Part shown: positions 21,940 to 32,886 of the stretch, piece after piece
Position numbering within the stretch: position 1 is the stretch's first letter
How the letters are laid out: every line of letters starts with the position of its first letter
The notes under the pieces: model-generated
The model's database searches: none
What the model was told of the DNA's origin: nothing
What the model saw: only the letters and a program-made list of their open reading frames with translations
From: Aureobasidium sp. EXF-3400
Taxonomy: Eukaryota > Ascomycota > Dothideomycetes > Dothideales > Saccotheciaceae
Reading direction: 5' to 3'
DNA length: 64,000 nucleotides
Assembly (NCBI GenBank): GCA_024195585.1
Contig: SWBL01000133.1
Coordinates: 1 to 64,000 of the forward strand
Translations under genes and position numbers: made by a program

Positions 21940-23835
21940 ATGCATCTTGTCTACCTCGTTTTCTTACAATGGTCATTCTGGACTTGTCGTGCAACCAATG
22001 CAGCGGTTCTGAATCGCACGCCTCTTCCCGTCACCAAGAACTATCCTTCAGTGATCGAGGACGCTTATGCTCAAAACCATCCGATTCACCAAGCGCAGAG
22101 CAAGCGAGACGATGAGCCTACTGTTGATCCGAATGATCAGTCTTGGATCACCAGTTGGGCCGCAATTGGTGACTCTTTCTCAGCCGGCATTGGCTGTGGC
22201 TTCAAACTGGACGACGCCTGCTCTAGGTACAACTTCTCTTGGCCCAACTTGATGAATACCGACGCGAGAATGGGTGTCAACAATGCGCGCGAGTTCCAAT
22301 TCTTAGCCTGCTCCGGTGCGACATCTCCTCAGATACTTGCCAATCAGGTTCCCCAGATAAAAGATGGTGTACAAGTCATCACTGTAACTGCTGGAGGAAA
22401 TGATGCAGGTTTCGCAAACGTCTTGCTGAAGTGCATCTATCCCGTGTTCGGGAAGTCCATTCCACTTTGCGATCGGGCCTTGAGCGACGCTGGCGACGTT
22501 ATTCGATCCACCGTGTTCAAGGAGAATGTCAAATCATTGATTTCTGGAGCACTGGCTAAGCTCGGAGCGGATGGCAGACTCTACTACGTCGGTTATGCGC
22601 CATTCTTCGACGCACAATCTACACAATGCAATGAAGTATCTTGGTCCACTGCTGACCTGGATCGACTGGTAGGCAGCTCCTCTGCCAAGCTCTCTACCTC
22701 TATCAGACAACAAATCAACGTCCTTGTGTCGCAGGCCAATGCAATTTTGGATGAGCTGATTCAAGCGTCTGGCGATAATGTGGTCTTCGTCGACTACTCG
22801 GGATGGGTCTCGCAAGTCGGAGGCCGTTTCTGCGAAGAAGGGATCAAGGAACCTTACGGCAATAACCCAGACCTCTTCTTCTACGAATGGGGTACCGTGG
22901 ATCCGTGGCAAGAGACCGTCGACGGACGGATCTCGGCACGTGATCCAGAACAACTCATCACAACATCGAACTCAACCCTTGGTAGCAAGATCCAAGCCGA
23001 ATTCGATGAGGCTCAAGCAACCCATGCTGAGCTGAAGATACGCGATATCTTTGCGGAAGATACTAGCGAGACAAAGTTCGTTCTACCAGACGATGCCACA
23101 AAAAGAAGCACGATTCTTATGGACAGTATCAAACGAGTATTTCATCCGACTCTTGTCGGTCATAGTCTCATTGCCAATCTAGTGTTCTACCATATGGGTG
23201 CACAGAGAGCCGGCATGTTGAAGAAGCCTGTTACTCCCATGCTTGGAAAAATCGTGTCTTCTGATTGTGCTGTCCCCGAAGATGAACCTGGAAACATCAT
23301 AGCAGAGGTGATAGACTGCATCTCTGCTGACGATGTGCCCAGCAATGCTTGGTTCGACATAGATACCGGTCGTCAAGCAAGAGACAACTTTTGTAAAGTT
23401 GTGGCGTCCAAGGCTAGTCACAACATTGCAGACGCCCACGGGCAGGACGATTACATGACTGTGAGCGAGGACTTCCCGTACATTTCATCTCAACCAATTG
23501 TAAGCTGGATTGGGATGTGGGTGCAAAATGTTGGTTGCGAAAGACCCACACTGTATCCAAGCGAAGACGTGTGCCTGGCAATGCTGGATGCGATCATGGA
23601 CCAATGTAAGTTGCAGTCCCATTCCTTGGCACTCAATTCTGACAACTATCCAGGTGGTACACCAGGCACGACGAAGACATACGGCGGTTCAGCGGCTCAT
23701 CAATGTCAGGAATACCACATGAACATCCATCAACGTTTCACCAAATTGAAGACAGTCACGAGTAGCTGGAACAAAACATCTGCGAACAAGCTCGTTGGTA
23801 GTCACTTGCCGCTTGCCAATTTGACGTTGATATGA
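21940..23835 (+). CDS. Secreted SGNH/GDSL-type hydrolase
   Basis: Esterase or lipase-like hydrolase of the SGNH superfamily. An N-terminal hydrophobic segment (residues 1-18) suggests secretion. Block I is AAIGDSFSAG (Ser about 79), block III TAGGNDAGF (Asn), and block V is probably FHPTLVGH (His). A roughly 200-residue Cys-containing C-terminal region follows; its role is unknown. A 48-nt intron at 23606-23653 (GTAAGT, branch CTGAC, CCAG) is very likely: it keeps the frame, and removal joins DQC to GTPGTTKTYGG, giving 615 aa instead of 631. Such enzymes act on cell-wall or lipid esters; the substrate cannot be read from the sequence. Confidence 0.85.
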   Translation: MHLVYLVFLQWSFWTCRATNAAVLNRTPLPVTKNYPSVIEDAYAQNHPIHQAQSKRDDEPTVDPNDQSWITSWAAIGDSFSAGIGCGFKLDDACSRYNFSWPNLMNTDARMGVNNAREFQFLACSGATSPQILANQVPQIKDGVQVITVTAGGNDAGFANVLLKCIYPVFGKSIPLCDRALSDAGDVIRSTVFKENVKSLISGALAKLGADGRLYYVGYAPFFDAQSTQCNEVSWSTADLDRLVGSSSAKLSTSIRQQINVLVSQANAILDELIQASGDNVVFVDYSGWVSQVGGRFCEEGIKEPYGNNPDLFFYEWGTVDPWQETVDGRISARDPEQLITTSNSTLGSKIQAEFDEAQATHAELKIRDIFAEDTSETKFVLPDDATKRSTILMDSIKRVFHPTLVGHSLIANLVFYHMGAQRAGMLKKPVTPMLGKIVSSDCAVPEDEPGNIIAEVIDCISADDVPSNAWFDIDTGRQARDNFCKVVASKASHNIADAHGQDDYMTVSEDFPYISSQPIVSWIGMWVQNVGCERPTLYPSEDVCLAMLDAIMDQCKLQSHSLALNSDNYPGGTPGTTKTYGGSAAHQCQEYHMNIHQRFTKLKTVTSSWNKTSANKLVGSHLPLANLTLI

Positions 23836-24392
23836 TCCGAGGCGGTGAAGCCAAGTATCTGAACATCTTCTACAGTATTTGAAACTCCCATCCTAACCCT
23901 TATGAGTCCTGTGTCTTCTCCATGCAGGTCATATGCGTGACTTTCTGGAAAGCCATTCGAGGTCATTTGTGTCTCCTCTGCACGTACTACACTACCAATG
24001 CTAGATGTATCCTTGGCACTGTCATGTCGAAAGGCGCCTCGGAATCAAGGTTCAGGGTGTGTGTGCTAAATTGACATTGTTAGCAAGCTTCCGACAGTCT
24101 CACGTTAGATCGCGTATGATTCCCTCGTTCGCTGCTTGCCTATATCACCTTAGTGTACCGCTTGGTGTAACTTTGATTACAATGCCCGAAAACGAGAAGG
24201 CACGATAATAATGCCAGCCCTCGCAGTTGCGAAGGATGCGACTTTTGGCCACCCGGTCAAAAGTCCAAGCAGGATCGTCACACGTCTTGCTGCATCTCCA
24301 GCTTTATCTGACTCATCCTATCCCATTGTCAGAACCCACAGGTCCTATAATCTGTTGTCGGCCTTACAGAGCGACTTCACAAGCCCATCTGA
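23836..24392. other. Intergenic, no gene recognised
   Basis: About 560 bp between the SGNH hydrolase and the GNAT gene. No gene, repeat or strong promoter element is seen. Confidence 0.5.
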
Positions 24393-25145
24393 ATGACGAC
24401 TTCACAGCCCAAATCATTTGCAATCTTGACCTCGCGTCTAGTCCTTCTGCCCTCTTATCTTGCTATTCAGAATCGCGCGTACAGGCAGTTTTACTCATCG
24501 CTGCATGGCACGCCGAAGTTCACAGAGATGGCCTTTGGTCCCGACTGGGGGATCAGACACTGGGATGACGAAGCCATCACTTCCATCATCCAACGTGAAA
24601 TCGACGCCTCTTGGCGCGTCCGAGGGATTGGAGATTTTGCTGTTGGGTTGCGACGAGACACTCTTGTCGCTCCTGGAAAAGAGAGAGCGGAAACCCAAGA
24701 TTTGGAGGTCTCGGAGATGGATAAGGCACAGGAACTGCAAGATGCAGAGTGGATAGGCTATGTGGGCGTCCGCGACGCAACTACTACATCTATGCCTTGG
24801 GCAGGGACTCATCACCTTACGTCACGCCCTTGGACACAGATGGTTGAGCTGCGATATGGGTTCCACCCAGATGTTTGGGGTAAAGGCTATGGTACCGAAA
24901 CCGCGAAAGCGGTCATGTTGTGGTGCGAGAAGCATATCGGAGCGCAAAGATTCGTCGCAGAAACAGAGATTGCAAATGTGGGGAGTGGCAAGATATTGGA
25001 GAAATGTGGGTTCGAGGAGATCTGTGAGGACTTGGAGGTGATCTGGGGCCTCAAGGGAAAGAAGGAGTGGAAGCGGTGGGCAGCTGGCATAACTCGTCCA
25101 GAACCTGGTCCCATGATTCAGCCAGACCCTCGACCGCAGTCATAG
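24393..25145 (+). CDS. GNAT N-acetyltransferase (RimJ/RimL type)
   Basis: Acetyl-CoA dependent N-acetyltransferase of 250 aa; the acceptor is unknown. The beginning LTSRLVLLP matches the first strand of RimJ/RimL-like enzymes. The acetyl-CoA pyrophosphate-binding motif A is HPDVWGKGYGTETAKAV, followed by ETEIANVGSGKILEKCGFEE, the typical end of the fold (N..S...LEK.GF). A charged linker (residues about 90-115, ERAETQDLEVSEMDK) is inserted between strands. No intron and no signal peptide, so it is cytosolic. Confidence 0.88.
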   Translation: MTTSQPKSFAILTSRLVLLPSYLAIQNRAYRQFYSSLHGTPKFTEMAFGPDWGIRHWDDEAITSIIQREIDASWRVRGIGDFAVGLRRDTLVAPGKERAETQDLEVSEMDKAQELQDAEWIGYVGVRDATTTSMPWAGTHHLTSRPWTQMVELRYGFHPDVWGKGYGTETAKAVMLWCEKHIGAQRFVAETEIANVGSGKILEKCGFEEICEDLEVIWGLKGKKEWKRWAAGITRPEPGPMIQPDPRPQS

Positions 25146-25684
25146 ACTTGTGTCCAGCGATGGCTGTTTTCGTTGTCATCATTTTTGTCGGCCAGCATAG
25201 AAACCTCTTGGACTTTTGATTGTACGCCGTGCCTTAGCAGGATGATGAAGAATGGTTACCTCAAGAAAGCGGAAATAGAGACCATAGGTCCCAAAGAACT
25301 TCAAGTGACACATTAGAAAGGATATGGTGGATAGTAGAGTATATTGAGCTCTTGATCGCGCAAGTGCACAGACTAGACAGATTCTACATCATGGTACGTG
25401 GCTTCAGCAAGCTCAAAGATACCCAAGAATGCACAAATGAATGAGGCAGAGCAGAAGCCTGCTTGGCTGGTAACCTTCAGTGTAGTGCTTGGATAACGAA
25501 CTCAATGACAGACCACTTTCCTACATCCCGCAACACCTCGCGCCAAAGCATCATCATGCAAGCTGAGTATCGTCGAAGGCAATGGGACTCCTGTTGAACT
25601 GACACTTGGCCAAACAAAAAGATCAGGAAACGCGAGGCAGAGGCTCAGTCACTCACAGACTCCCACAAAACACGGCCGAGCCCG
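25146..25684. other. Intergenic, upstream of the ankyrin relic
   Basis: About 540 bp with no confident gene. A stretch at about 25610-25684 is open into the relic that follows and may hold lost 5' exon sequence. Confidence 0.4.
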
Positions 25685-26667
25685 ATGAGTGACAGGATGG
25701 TCGCCCAGGACTCAATACAGTCTCTGCATGATGGATTTCCATATTCAACATCAGATTCAGACGTTTTGAAGCCACTCCAGAACGATGGTCTCAACGTCCC
25801 GATACACTTCAAATCTTTTTCTCCAGCGATGGCGATCAAATCATGGAATCCACTTGATGACATTCTAGGAAAAAGTACCGACATCTCTTCCGATGTGCCC
25901 CAGATTTTTAGGTTGATCGCTGTTGGTTCAGCTTCTGATACCTTGGATTCACAAACTCTTGACACTTCAACCTGGCCCGCTAGCCACAACTCAACTTCCC
26001 TATCTGGATCTTCTAGTGAGTTCAGTAAACATGATGAGTTCATGGGGTAATTTGGCTTGCATTATCTGTTCGCCGAACCTTCTCTCCTTGCCGAAGCCGA
26101 TCTTCAAGTCATGTCCAACAACCTCCTGCATTTAGTCTGGTGCAGCAACAACAGCATCTCACCTCTGACGTGAAACAGATACCAAGTACGCAAGGCCTGA
26201 AAACTCCGGAAGTTTCTTCTGGCGCAGTAGATCACTCTGTTGACTACCAACAACCTCCTGGAATCAGTTGGAGCAACCCTTTCGTCATTGCACTCAACTA
26301 TTCGTTCCTTCTGAACAAGCAAGGCTCAGGGACCCACGATTGGCCAACGCAATCTTCCCGCATCCATAGCAGACCACTGCTCCATATAGCCGTCAACAGT
26401 GGACATGAAAACATCGTTCGTATCATCCTCGACGAGGGCGAAGACATCAACTAGCAAAATGCCAACGGCAGTACAGTACTATACATCGCCATGTTGGAGC
26501 GTCAAGACGCCATTCTGCAGACCCTACTTTTGAAGAAGGGGCGCGACTCGATATCGCAGACGTCATGGGTCAAACTCCTGCACATTTAGCAACCTACACC
26601 AATTTTGGTTCAGGACTAAAGCTTCTGTTGAAGCGAAAGACCAAGAAGCTTGGAGCATGAGGCATAT
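25685..26667 (+). pseudogene. Broken ankyrin-repeat gene
   Basis: An open stretch at 25685-26050 (121 codons, Ser-rich, unknown) is followed by one at 26140-26454 that runs into ankyrin repeats: RPLLHIAVNSGHENIVRIIL, then a TAG stop at 26452-26454 exactly where the repeat consensus continues (QNANGSTVLYIAML). The frame then shifts by one at a G-run (26538-26541), after which ARLDIADVMGQTPAHLA and LKLLLKRK follow before a stop near 26658. Stop and shift fall inside one continuous repeat array, so this is a decayed gene and not an intron pattern. A Ser-rich N-terminus plus C-terminal ankyrins resembles fungal bZIP-ankyrin regulators, but no bZIP could be confirmed. Confidence 0.7.
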
Positions 26668-27073
26668 TAGACATAGAACGGGCCATGACAATAGACAACT
26701 GCATTATAGAATTACGATAGATATCACGATCATGACAACGATTGGACTCTGTCTTTGCGATGATGTGCGTGTTTTACGATGTTGGGATCTGCAAGAGCTA
26801 CTCCTCACTTTTTCTAAACATCTAGATGTACGCAAAGAAACTGGTCTGTAAACATATTCTAATGACTCGATAGTGCTGACGACAAGCGATACTTCACTCA
26901 CTCTGAGAAGCCACATCAATGCCGGCTCGAATGAAGCCAGTTCTGGAGAGTATGATGCTCAAACTAGCATGAATCTTCTAGGAGACTCCAAAAAATGGAA
27001 CCTTCTATTACACGTTCTCGATGCATTGAATGTGCATTGTCGTCAATGGTCGGATCAAGCAGTCACGTTCGAA
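26668..27073. other. Intergenic in the gene graveyard
   Basis: Only short frames, and no homology recognised. This stretch lies between two gene relics. Confidence 0.45.
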
Positions 27074-27169
27074 TCAGATTAGTAGAGGACTAACAACACC
27101 AAACAGCGCAATAGCAACAATGGTGATTCCGACCATCGCCGAACGACTAGCATCACTTGTGAATCTGGT
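27074..27169 (-). pseudogene. C-terminal relic of a GPI-anchored protein gene
   Basis: Read on the minus strand, 27169-27074 encodes TRFTSDASRSAMVGITIVAI and continues ALFG to a stop, closely matching the end of the intact protein at 29929-30627 (YYTSGAGQSTLIGITTVAI, then ALFG). By eye about 49 of 64 bases agree over the core, with differences concentrated at third codon positions. Upstream the frame hits a stop (TGA) at once and no further similarity is visible, so only the GPI-signal end of a former paralogue survives. Confidence 0.6.
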
Positions 27170-28872
27170 TCAATCCTTCGCCCACTGCTTCTAGGCTTTG
27201 TCTAGAAACAAACTTTCCACCAAAAGCTTATAGTAAGTCATCTTCGGATATGAACCTTAAGTGGTGTCGGAGCATTACGCAAGGTGAAGATAAATTTAAC
27301 CTCGGTACAGGCAATGACTCTTTCATGGGACTTCATGCTTACCAAGCACAATAGTCATTGGCAGCCATAAAGGCATTCTATTTACGAAGCCATGCACAGG
27401 GCATGTCATGCTGACTTATGGAACACCACGCAAACTCTTGGATTCCATCAACATGGCCACGGAGCGAAGGTTAACTCGATGATTGAATGTCTCACGAAGA
27501 TGGGAAACTTCTCAGGCGCGTGCCATCTCTTTGTACGCAAGAGGACGATACCGAGAAACAATTTGTTCATCCAGAAGAAGGTAGCAGCTTGGTACGGAAG
27601 AGAATAGGGAGAGCATCCGATGATCCGATAGATCCGGTAAAATGACGCACGCAACATACCATCCGAGTACCACGTACTTTTATCGCCCATTACTATGTTA
27701 ACCATAGAGTGGGCTTCATTTCTAGCAGTGGTATGCAGCAAGACTCAAGTTCAAGCCGAATTTGCCCGGTGGTCAAGTTATACTTCCATGCGTCTCGACT
27801 TCACCAAGATTGGCGCCAGAGTCTTTTGAGCTTCACCTTCCTATCTCGAACGCAGCACTGATCGCGATCGATAGTCTCCTATCAGAAATTCATGCCAACG
27901 GGCTCCTCTAAAGGTTGAGTGGTTGATCGAAGGCATCAGTCCTCGCACCTTCGGCGACAAGAACATCCGAGAGCACGAGACTTGTCCAAAATTTTCGGCA
28001 ACAGATTCCTTGTTGCTGAGGTCTACAATACCGGGTCCGAGATAGACTTTCCGTTCCTGCAGCAACCGTGGTAAGAAAGCACATTAAGCATTCAGGAGTC
28101 TGGATATGCTTTGGATCAGTGAAGTGATACCCCTGGGGCTGTTAGAGGGGATGTCATTCCATTGGACTTCCACGGATGCCTGTTCTTACCGTGGAAGATG
28201 CCTAGTCTATCTATTTTCGATACATTCAGTAATCTAAGAGCGTGGAGCACTTGATTTGATCTTTGTTCACTGGTCATTTCGTGCTGGATATCAGCGTACA
28301 AGCTGTCGAGCCAGACCAGTCAGGTGCTAGGCTTTAGAATGCAACATATCCAATTGCTAAATCATACATCATCGAACGCATGCGATACTCTTAGTATAGC
28401 CAGCGAATTTTCTGGGTACGACGGCCATCGATCCGCGGGTGCCGAACGCGGACGCGCAATGGAGAGAAGCCTCACGTCCGGTTCCTCCAGGTTCCGGGGT
28501 TGACTTGTCTCAGCCCTACCAAAGCTTGATTTCTACAACCTCTACTAACATCACCATGATTTGGAAAGTGCCCGAAGCCGAGGCATACCAAAGGCAGCAT
28601 TTCGTTGGTCGCAGGATTATACCGATCGGATTCGCGCGATGATTAGCTTCTTCGAACATCGGACATCGACGTCTTCTCGGCTTTTCTTACCTTGGTCTTC
28701 CTTAGAGTTGGGATCAAGGTGCGATAGTGGTAGACACGTGCTGGACCTTGAAGCAGCGCTGTATGTTCTAGGGGGGCATTTAAATAGCGGATCGCACTAC
28801 GACTTTCCTTACACCCGATCATTCTACACTTCAAAAGATTAACGCACTTGTATACTCGTCCATAACCCAGTC
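27170..28872. other. Gene-poor stretch
   Basis: About 1.7 kb in which no intact gene is recognised; short frames on both strands are broken by stops. It may contain further gene remnants too decayed to name. The last roughly 100 bp include an AT-rich TATA-like element near 28780, upstream of the next gene. Confidence 0.45.
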
Positions 28873-29655
28873 ATGAGATCTACACTTGCAGCTTTGGCAT
28901 TCATTGCCTCTATTGTGAATGCTCAGTCCGTCGACCTTGCTGGACTTGCCGCAATCCCCACTGGAGTCTTCAACATCCCCGTCGTCTATGCGACTGCCAA
29001 CGGCTCTGTGATTACTGCCACGACTCTGGCAGCTTCTGCCACTGCATCTTCCGACCCTGACGCTACCAGCCTGGTGAACTCTGCAGCTCGCGCTTCGGTT
29101 ACCCCTACAAGCGTTAGCAAGCGGGAGGCACATCACAAGCGTGATGGCACCTGTGCCGTTCAGCCCGAGGGCATCGACTACAACTCAGCCCCTGATACAC
29201 CTCTTGCTTTCGCCATCGACCCCTACTACGCTGTGACAGCGGAGACTGCTGTTGTCCCTGCTGGATATACTACAGTGTTCACCAACCTAAACGCTTCCAA
29301 CTCGGCAAACAAGTATATGGGCTACTCACTTTTGTCCTTCTACGACGTGAAGACCTGTGCTAGTCACTGTACTTCCGCTGCCGGATGTGAATCGTTCAAC
29401 ATCTACTTTGAGCGCGATCCTTCTGTAAGTTTTGTTCGGCCGCCCAATCCTACCCATACTGACATGTCACTGTAGCTTGACCCTAATGCAATTGAATGCC
29501 CTAATCCCCCTTCTTACGTCAATGTCAAATGCGTTCTATGGGGCTCCATTGTGGGCGTCATTAACGCCAACAACTACGGACAATGGCGTGATAGTTTCCA
29601 GGTCTTGATCGCAGGCAGTAATGGCTACGTCAACTCTTCGATTGTAGCCAGGTAA
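28873..29655 (+). CDS. Secreted PAN/Apple-like protein, possibly truncated
   Basis: A cysteine-containing extracellular protein. Residues 1-18 are a signal peptide (ending VNAQS). Two KR dipeptides (SVSKREAHHKRDG) are likely Kex2 processing sites. The remainder resembles a fungal PAN/Apple-like module: YDVKTCASHC, GCESFNIYFERDPS, then exon 2 with KCVLWGS, NANNYGQWRDSFQVLIAGSNGYV. Exons are 28873-29424 and 29476-29655, intron 51 nt (29425-29475, GTAAGT..TGTAG); 243 aa. The stop TAA overlaps a GTAAGG splice-donor-like sequence directly after SSIVAR. As I recall them, relatives continue past this point, so the C-terminus may be truncated or a further exon may be missed; I found no coding continuation downstream. 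Confidence 0.75.
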
Positions 29656-29928
29656 GGATGGCGTCCAGTGATGCATAGCCCAGTATTGGGTTTTTGAGTG
29701 TGGGATAACTTTGGTGGAATGGCTTCGATAATTGCGTGTATGCTAATTGAGGAAGGTCTGAGTCTTGTTAAATATGCTTGAGCAAGTCATGTTTGTTGTT
29801 GTTTTCTTTTCCCTTTTTTTTTTTGCTTGCAGATCTTGCAACCTGTGTTTACTGATCTCTGGATACATCATTTATATACCAATTTTCAGCGGCCGTTGAG
29901 TTGCTCAACCAGGAATCACCCTTTTTTC

Positions 29929-30627
29929 TCAATACAGCAAAACGCTAAAACAACCAAACAGGGCAATAGCAACTGTCGTAATTCCAATCAACGTCGATTG
30001 ACCAGCACCACTGGTATAATACCCGCTCTTGTTACACGCCTTATTGGGTGCATCAGCCGCACTACTGACATTAGCCGGATTACAGATAAGATCCTTCGCA
30101 GAAGCTTCATCAGACACATCCTTCATAATCGTTCCCCTAATATGATTGTCATTGTTTCTGTCATCAGGCGTGCAAGCTTGAACAGCAACTTCTCCAGCAG
30201 GCAAGTGAGGATCCCCAGCAGGACAACCGCTGAAAATTCCGTTCACACAGAGAAAGTCAGGCCTGAAGAGAACATATCCCGCAGTTCCATGTTCAAAGGT
30301 CTGAGTCACCACCGGGATATTATCGGACAAAGATTCCTTAAAGTCGATATTTGAGGCAGAGGTGATGAGGGCATAGAGCTCGTTGTTGGTGCTGTCGTCG
30401 GGGGATGAGTTGTTGAGGAAACGATTCACAGTCACGAAACCGCCAGCTAAGATTGTGCAATTCTGTTTGCCCTTGCAGACGACACCAGAGCTGATAAAGT
30501 AGAATGAGGGTCCAGGAAGAGTGTATGGTTCTCCTTCCATGGTGAAGTTGTTGCAAGTTGCGCGGACGGACGTCGATGGGGACATTGACAGGAAAAGAAG
30601 AATAAGAAGCGAGATTGAGGTAGTCAT
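29929..30627 (-). CDS. Secreted GPI-anchored protein, unknown function
   Basis: The product is 232 aa from the ATG at 30627. The first roughly 22 residues (MTTSISLLILLFLSMSPSTSV) are a signal peptide; an upstream in-frame ATG at 30702 would precede it with another hydrophobic stretch and is less likely. The mature part has about nine cysteines and N-glycosylation sites (CNNFTM; NCTIL; LNNSSP). The C-terminus has the form of a GPI-attachment signal: SGYYTSGAGQS as candidate cleavage region, then the hydrophobic tail LIGITTVAIALFGCFSVLLY. No known domain is recognised. A relic of a paralogue lies 2.8 kb upstream at 27074-27169. Confidence 0.7.
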   Translation of the reverse strand: MTTSISLLILLFLSMSPSTSVRATCNNFTMEGEPYTLPGPSFYFISSGVVCKGKQNCTILAGGFVTVNRFLNNSSPDDSTNNELYALITSASNIDFKESLSDNIPVVTQTFEHGTAGYVLFRPDFLCVNGIFSGCPAGDPHLPAGEVAVQACTPDDRNNDNHIRGTIMKDVSDEASAKDLICNPANVSSAADAPNKACNKSGYYTSGAGQSTLIGITTVAIALFGCFSVLLY

Positions 30628-31181
30628 GTTGGACTGCAACACTATAGCAGTGAAGCAGATGCTGAGGTTGGAGAGTAGTAAGTCAGGTGAAGCAAACTTC
30701 AAGATTGAGAAGGGATCTGGCGATTATATGTTTGAAAGCCCAGAACGAGATCCTCCATAAGCAAGAAAGATCTGCCCTGTGATCATTACCAGATAGGTGA
30801 TTTGACTAGAAGCCACGGACGCTAGCTTTCACTATACAGGCCATATCAGTTCTTACCCTAGATATATATTTGCTCTAAAGTCATTGAGTTTCAGCTTGCA
30901 CAATTATAAGACAGCTAATACCCTCCAAGAAGTGAGAGGAGTTTCGACTAGAGACATGGAGTCCATATCATCTCTTTTCATAATGCGTCAAATGGTAGCT
31001 CAGGAGACAGAGAATAGTTCAAGAACGACGTCAGAGAAACAACATGCACGTTTAAGTGTATGGTGACCCAAATCGCGCCATCCTGCCAAGCGACTAACGG
31101 CTCTTCGAAGGATCGCCAAGGTACTCTAGCGTATCCAGGATAGTAAAATCACTTGAGTCCCTGGATTGCGCCGAGAACATA
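30628..31181. other. Intergenic
   Basis: About 550 bp comprising the promoter of the GPI-protein gene (TATAAT-like element near 30722) and the 3' flank of the terpene cyclase. Nothing else is recognised. Confidence 0.5.
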
Positions 31182-32440
31182 TCACTTATGATGGTTCGCG
31201 ATCATTTCCTGCAACGAGGGGAAAGCCCACCGCGTTGGACCCTTGTCGCTACCAGCTTTGGCAATGTCATAGAACTTTCGCAATTCCTGCGCGCCCTCGA
31301 GTCCTAGGTTCTCAGTGCGGTCCACAAACTCAGACATACGATACCGAGCATCAGTGAAGTGGAATGCGGCGTATCCAAACATGAAATCATCAACCACTCT
31401 TTTCATCTTCGGGTCCACGTTTGGCAGCAATCCGACCAGTGCGTTGTTGGACGAGGTGATCCTATCCAGGATCCTAGACAATGATTCCTGGACAGTAACG
31501 CCAGCGCAGTGTGCATAGTTTGAGACGAAATTCGCTTGCTCCTGTTTGTCTGTGCCAAAGTGTTCCTTGTAAAAGGACAAGAGGTCGTTGACATAGAGTT
31601 CCCATTGCTCAATCTCTGATATTACGGAAGCAATGGATGTAATCTTGTCGGTTTCGTTGAACATGTCTGTAGGAAAGAGAGATGCGCAGATGATGGGACC
31701 GAACCCATTGAGTCGGCGGAGAAAGTCAGGATAGTTGTTCGAGCCGAAGAAACCCTGAAAATCATGCTGTTCAATCCAGCAGCCTTGGTAGACTTGGTTC
31801 AACGTCAGCATCTCAGACTGGGAATTTGAAAGCAAATAGACTCACAGTCCAAAGTGCCCCTAAACATATTGAGCGAGCAGAACGAACCATAATGCTCCAA
31901 TAAGCTCAAAAGGTGCTCTTTGGAGGCTTGCCACCAAGTGTTCTTTTGTTCGGAACCGTTTATCATATCCTTAGAAAATTCTTGCATGCCTTCTGTCAAG
32001 TTGTCCTTACACCAGTCATCTAGAATTCCATAGTAGACGAACAATATACAGAGGTCTGTCTTTACTTCGGAAGAGTGCCTTGGCCAGCAGTAACTGACAA
32101 AGCGCACCATTGATTGGATCAACCCTTGCAATGTCCTGATGTTGACGGCCAACGCATATGATGGTTGTGCAAAATACGTAGCTGTCTGGAGGTAGAGGTG
32201 ATGAAAATCACGCTGACATGCCTCAGAAGAGTAATCAGGGCTTCCTCTATCCATCTGAACAAGCATATCATCTATGTTCCTGACATAAGACTGCATAAGA
32301 CCAAATGATGCTTCAGGCGCCGTATCAGCATTGCTATGTCGTAGCGCAAGCTTCGCTGACGGGTTTTCAGATTGGTAACGCTCGGGCGGTGAATCGAAAG
32401 TGGCAGCGTAGTTGCGGTCGAGAGCAGCAGAACAAGTCAT
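31182..32440 (-). CDS. TRI5-type sesquiterpene cyclase
   Basis: Class I terpene synthase of the trichodiene synthase (TRI5) family, converting farnesyl diphosphate to a cyclic sesquiterpene of unknown identity. Exon 1 (32440-31846) and exon 2 (31792-31182) are joined by removal of a 53-nt intron (GTGAGT, branch CTGAC, CCAAG), giving TLDFYQGCWIEQHDFQGF, very like the trichodiene synthase core; 401 aa. The Mg-binding NSE motif is canonical: NDLLSFYKE (267-275). The Asp-rich motif is DDWCKD (141-146), so the third Asp is at +5 rather than the DDxxD position. The late RY pair DARYRMSE is present. No P450, oxidoreductase or dedicated regulator is adjacent, so this is an isolated cyclase. Confidence 0.88.
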
Positions 32441-32886
32441 TTTGCCTTTGTCGTCTTGCTACTATCGTGTGGGAGACGCAACCCTTTCATACTTCGTGGG
32501 CAGCCATGAGTAGTGCGACATGGTTCGTTGTCGCTTCATCACACCATCAGCGGCACAAACCGATTCATGCGATCTCGAAATACTGATTGGTTGTCGCAAA
32601 GTATTGAGATACAACCTGCATTGTAATAATCGCTGACCGGTTGATATTCGTGCGGGGAAGTACTTTCCAGAGCTATTTATGAGCATCAATGCAGGAAAGG
32701 ATTCAATGGGCACTCTCAAGTTGCTCGGCGCTTGTCTTGAGCTGAATCGCAAGATGGCCAATCAATATCGACCACCCCAGCAGAAAGCAGCAGATTTGAG
32801 TCATTAGATTTCCATTCTCAGCTCTCAAATAAACGCTGCATCAATCGTGGTCACTATACTCTACAGTGACGTATCTTTTACTTGAT
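32441..32886. promoter_or_regulatory. Terpene cyclase upstream region
   Basis: About 450 bp between the terpene cyclase start and the beta-glucosidase stop, both genes on the minus strand. No clear element is recognised. Confidence 0.4.
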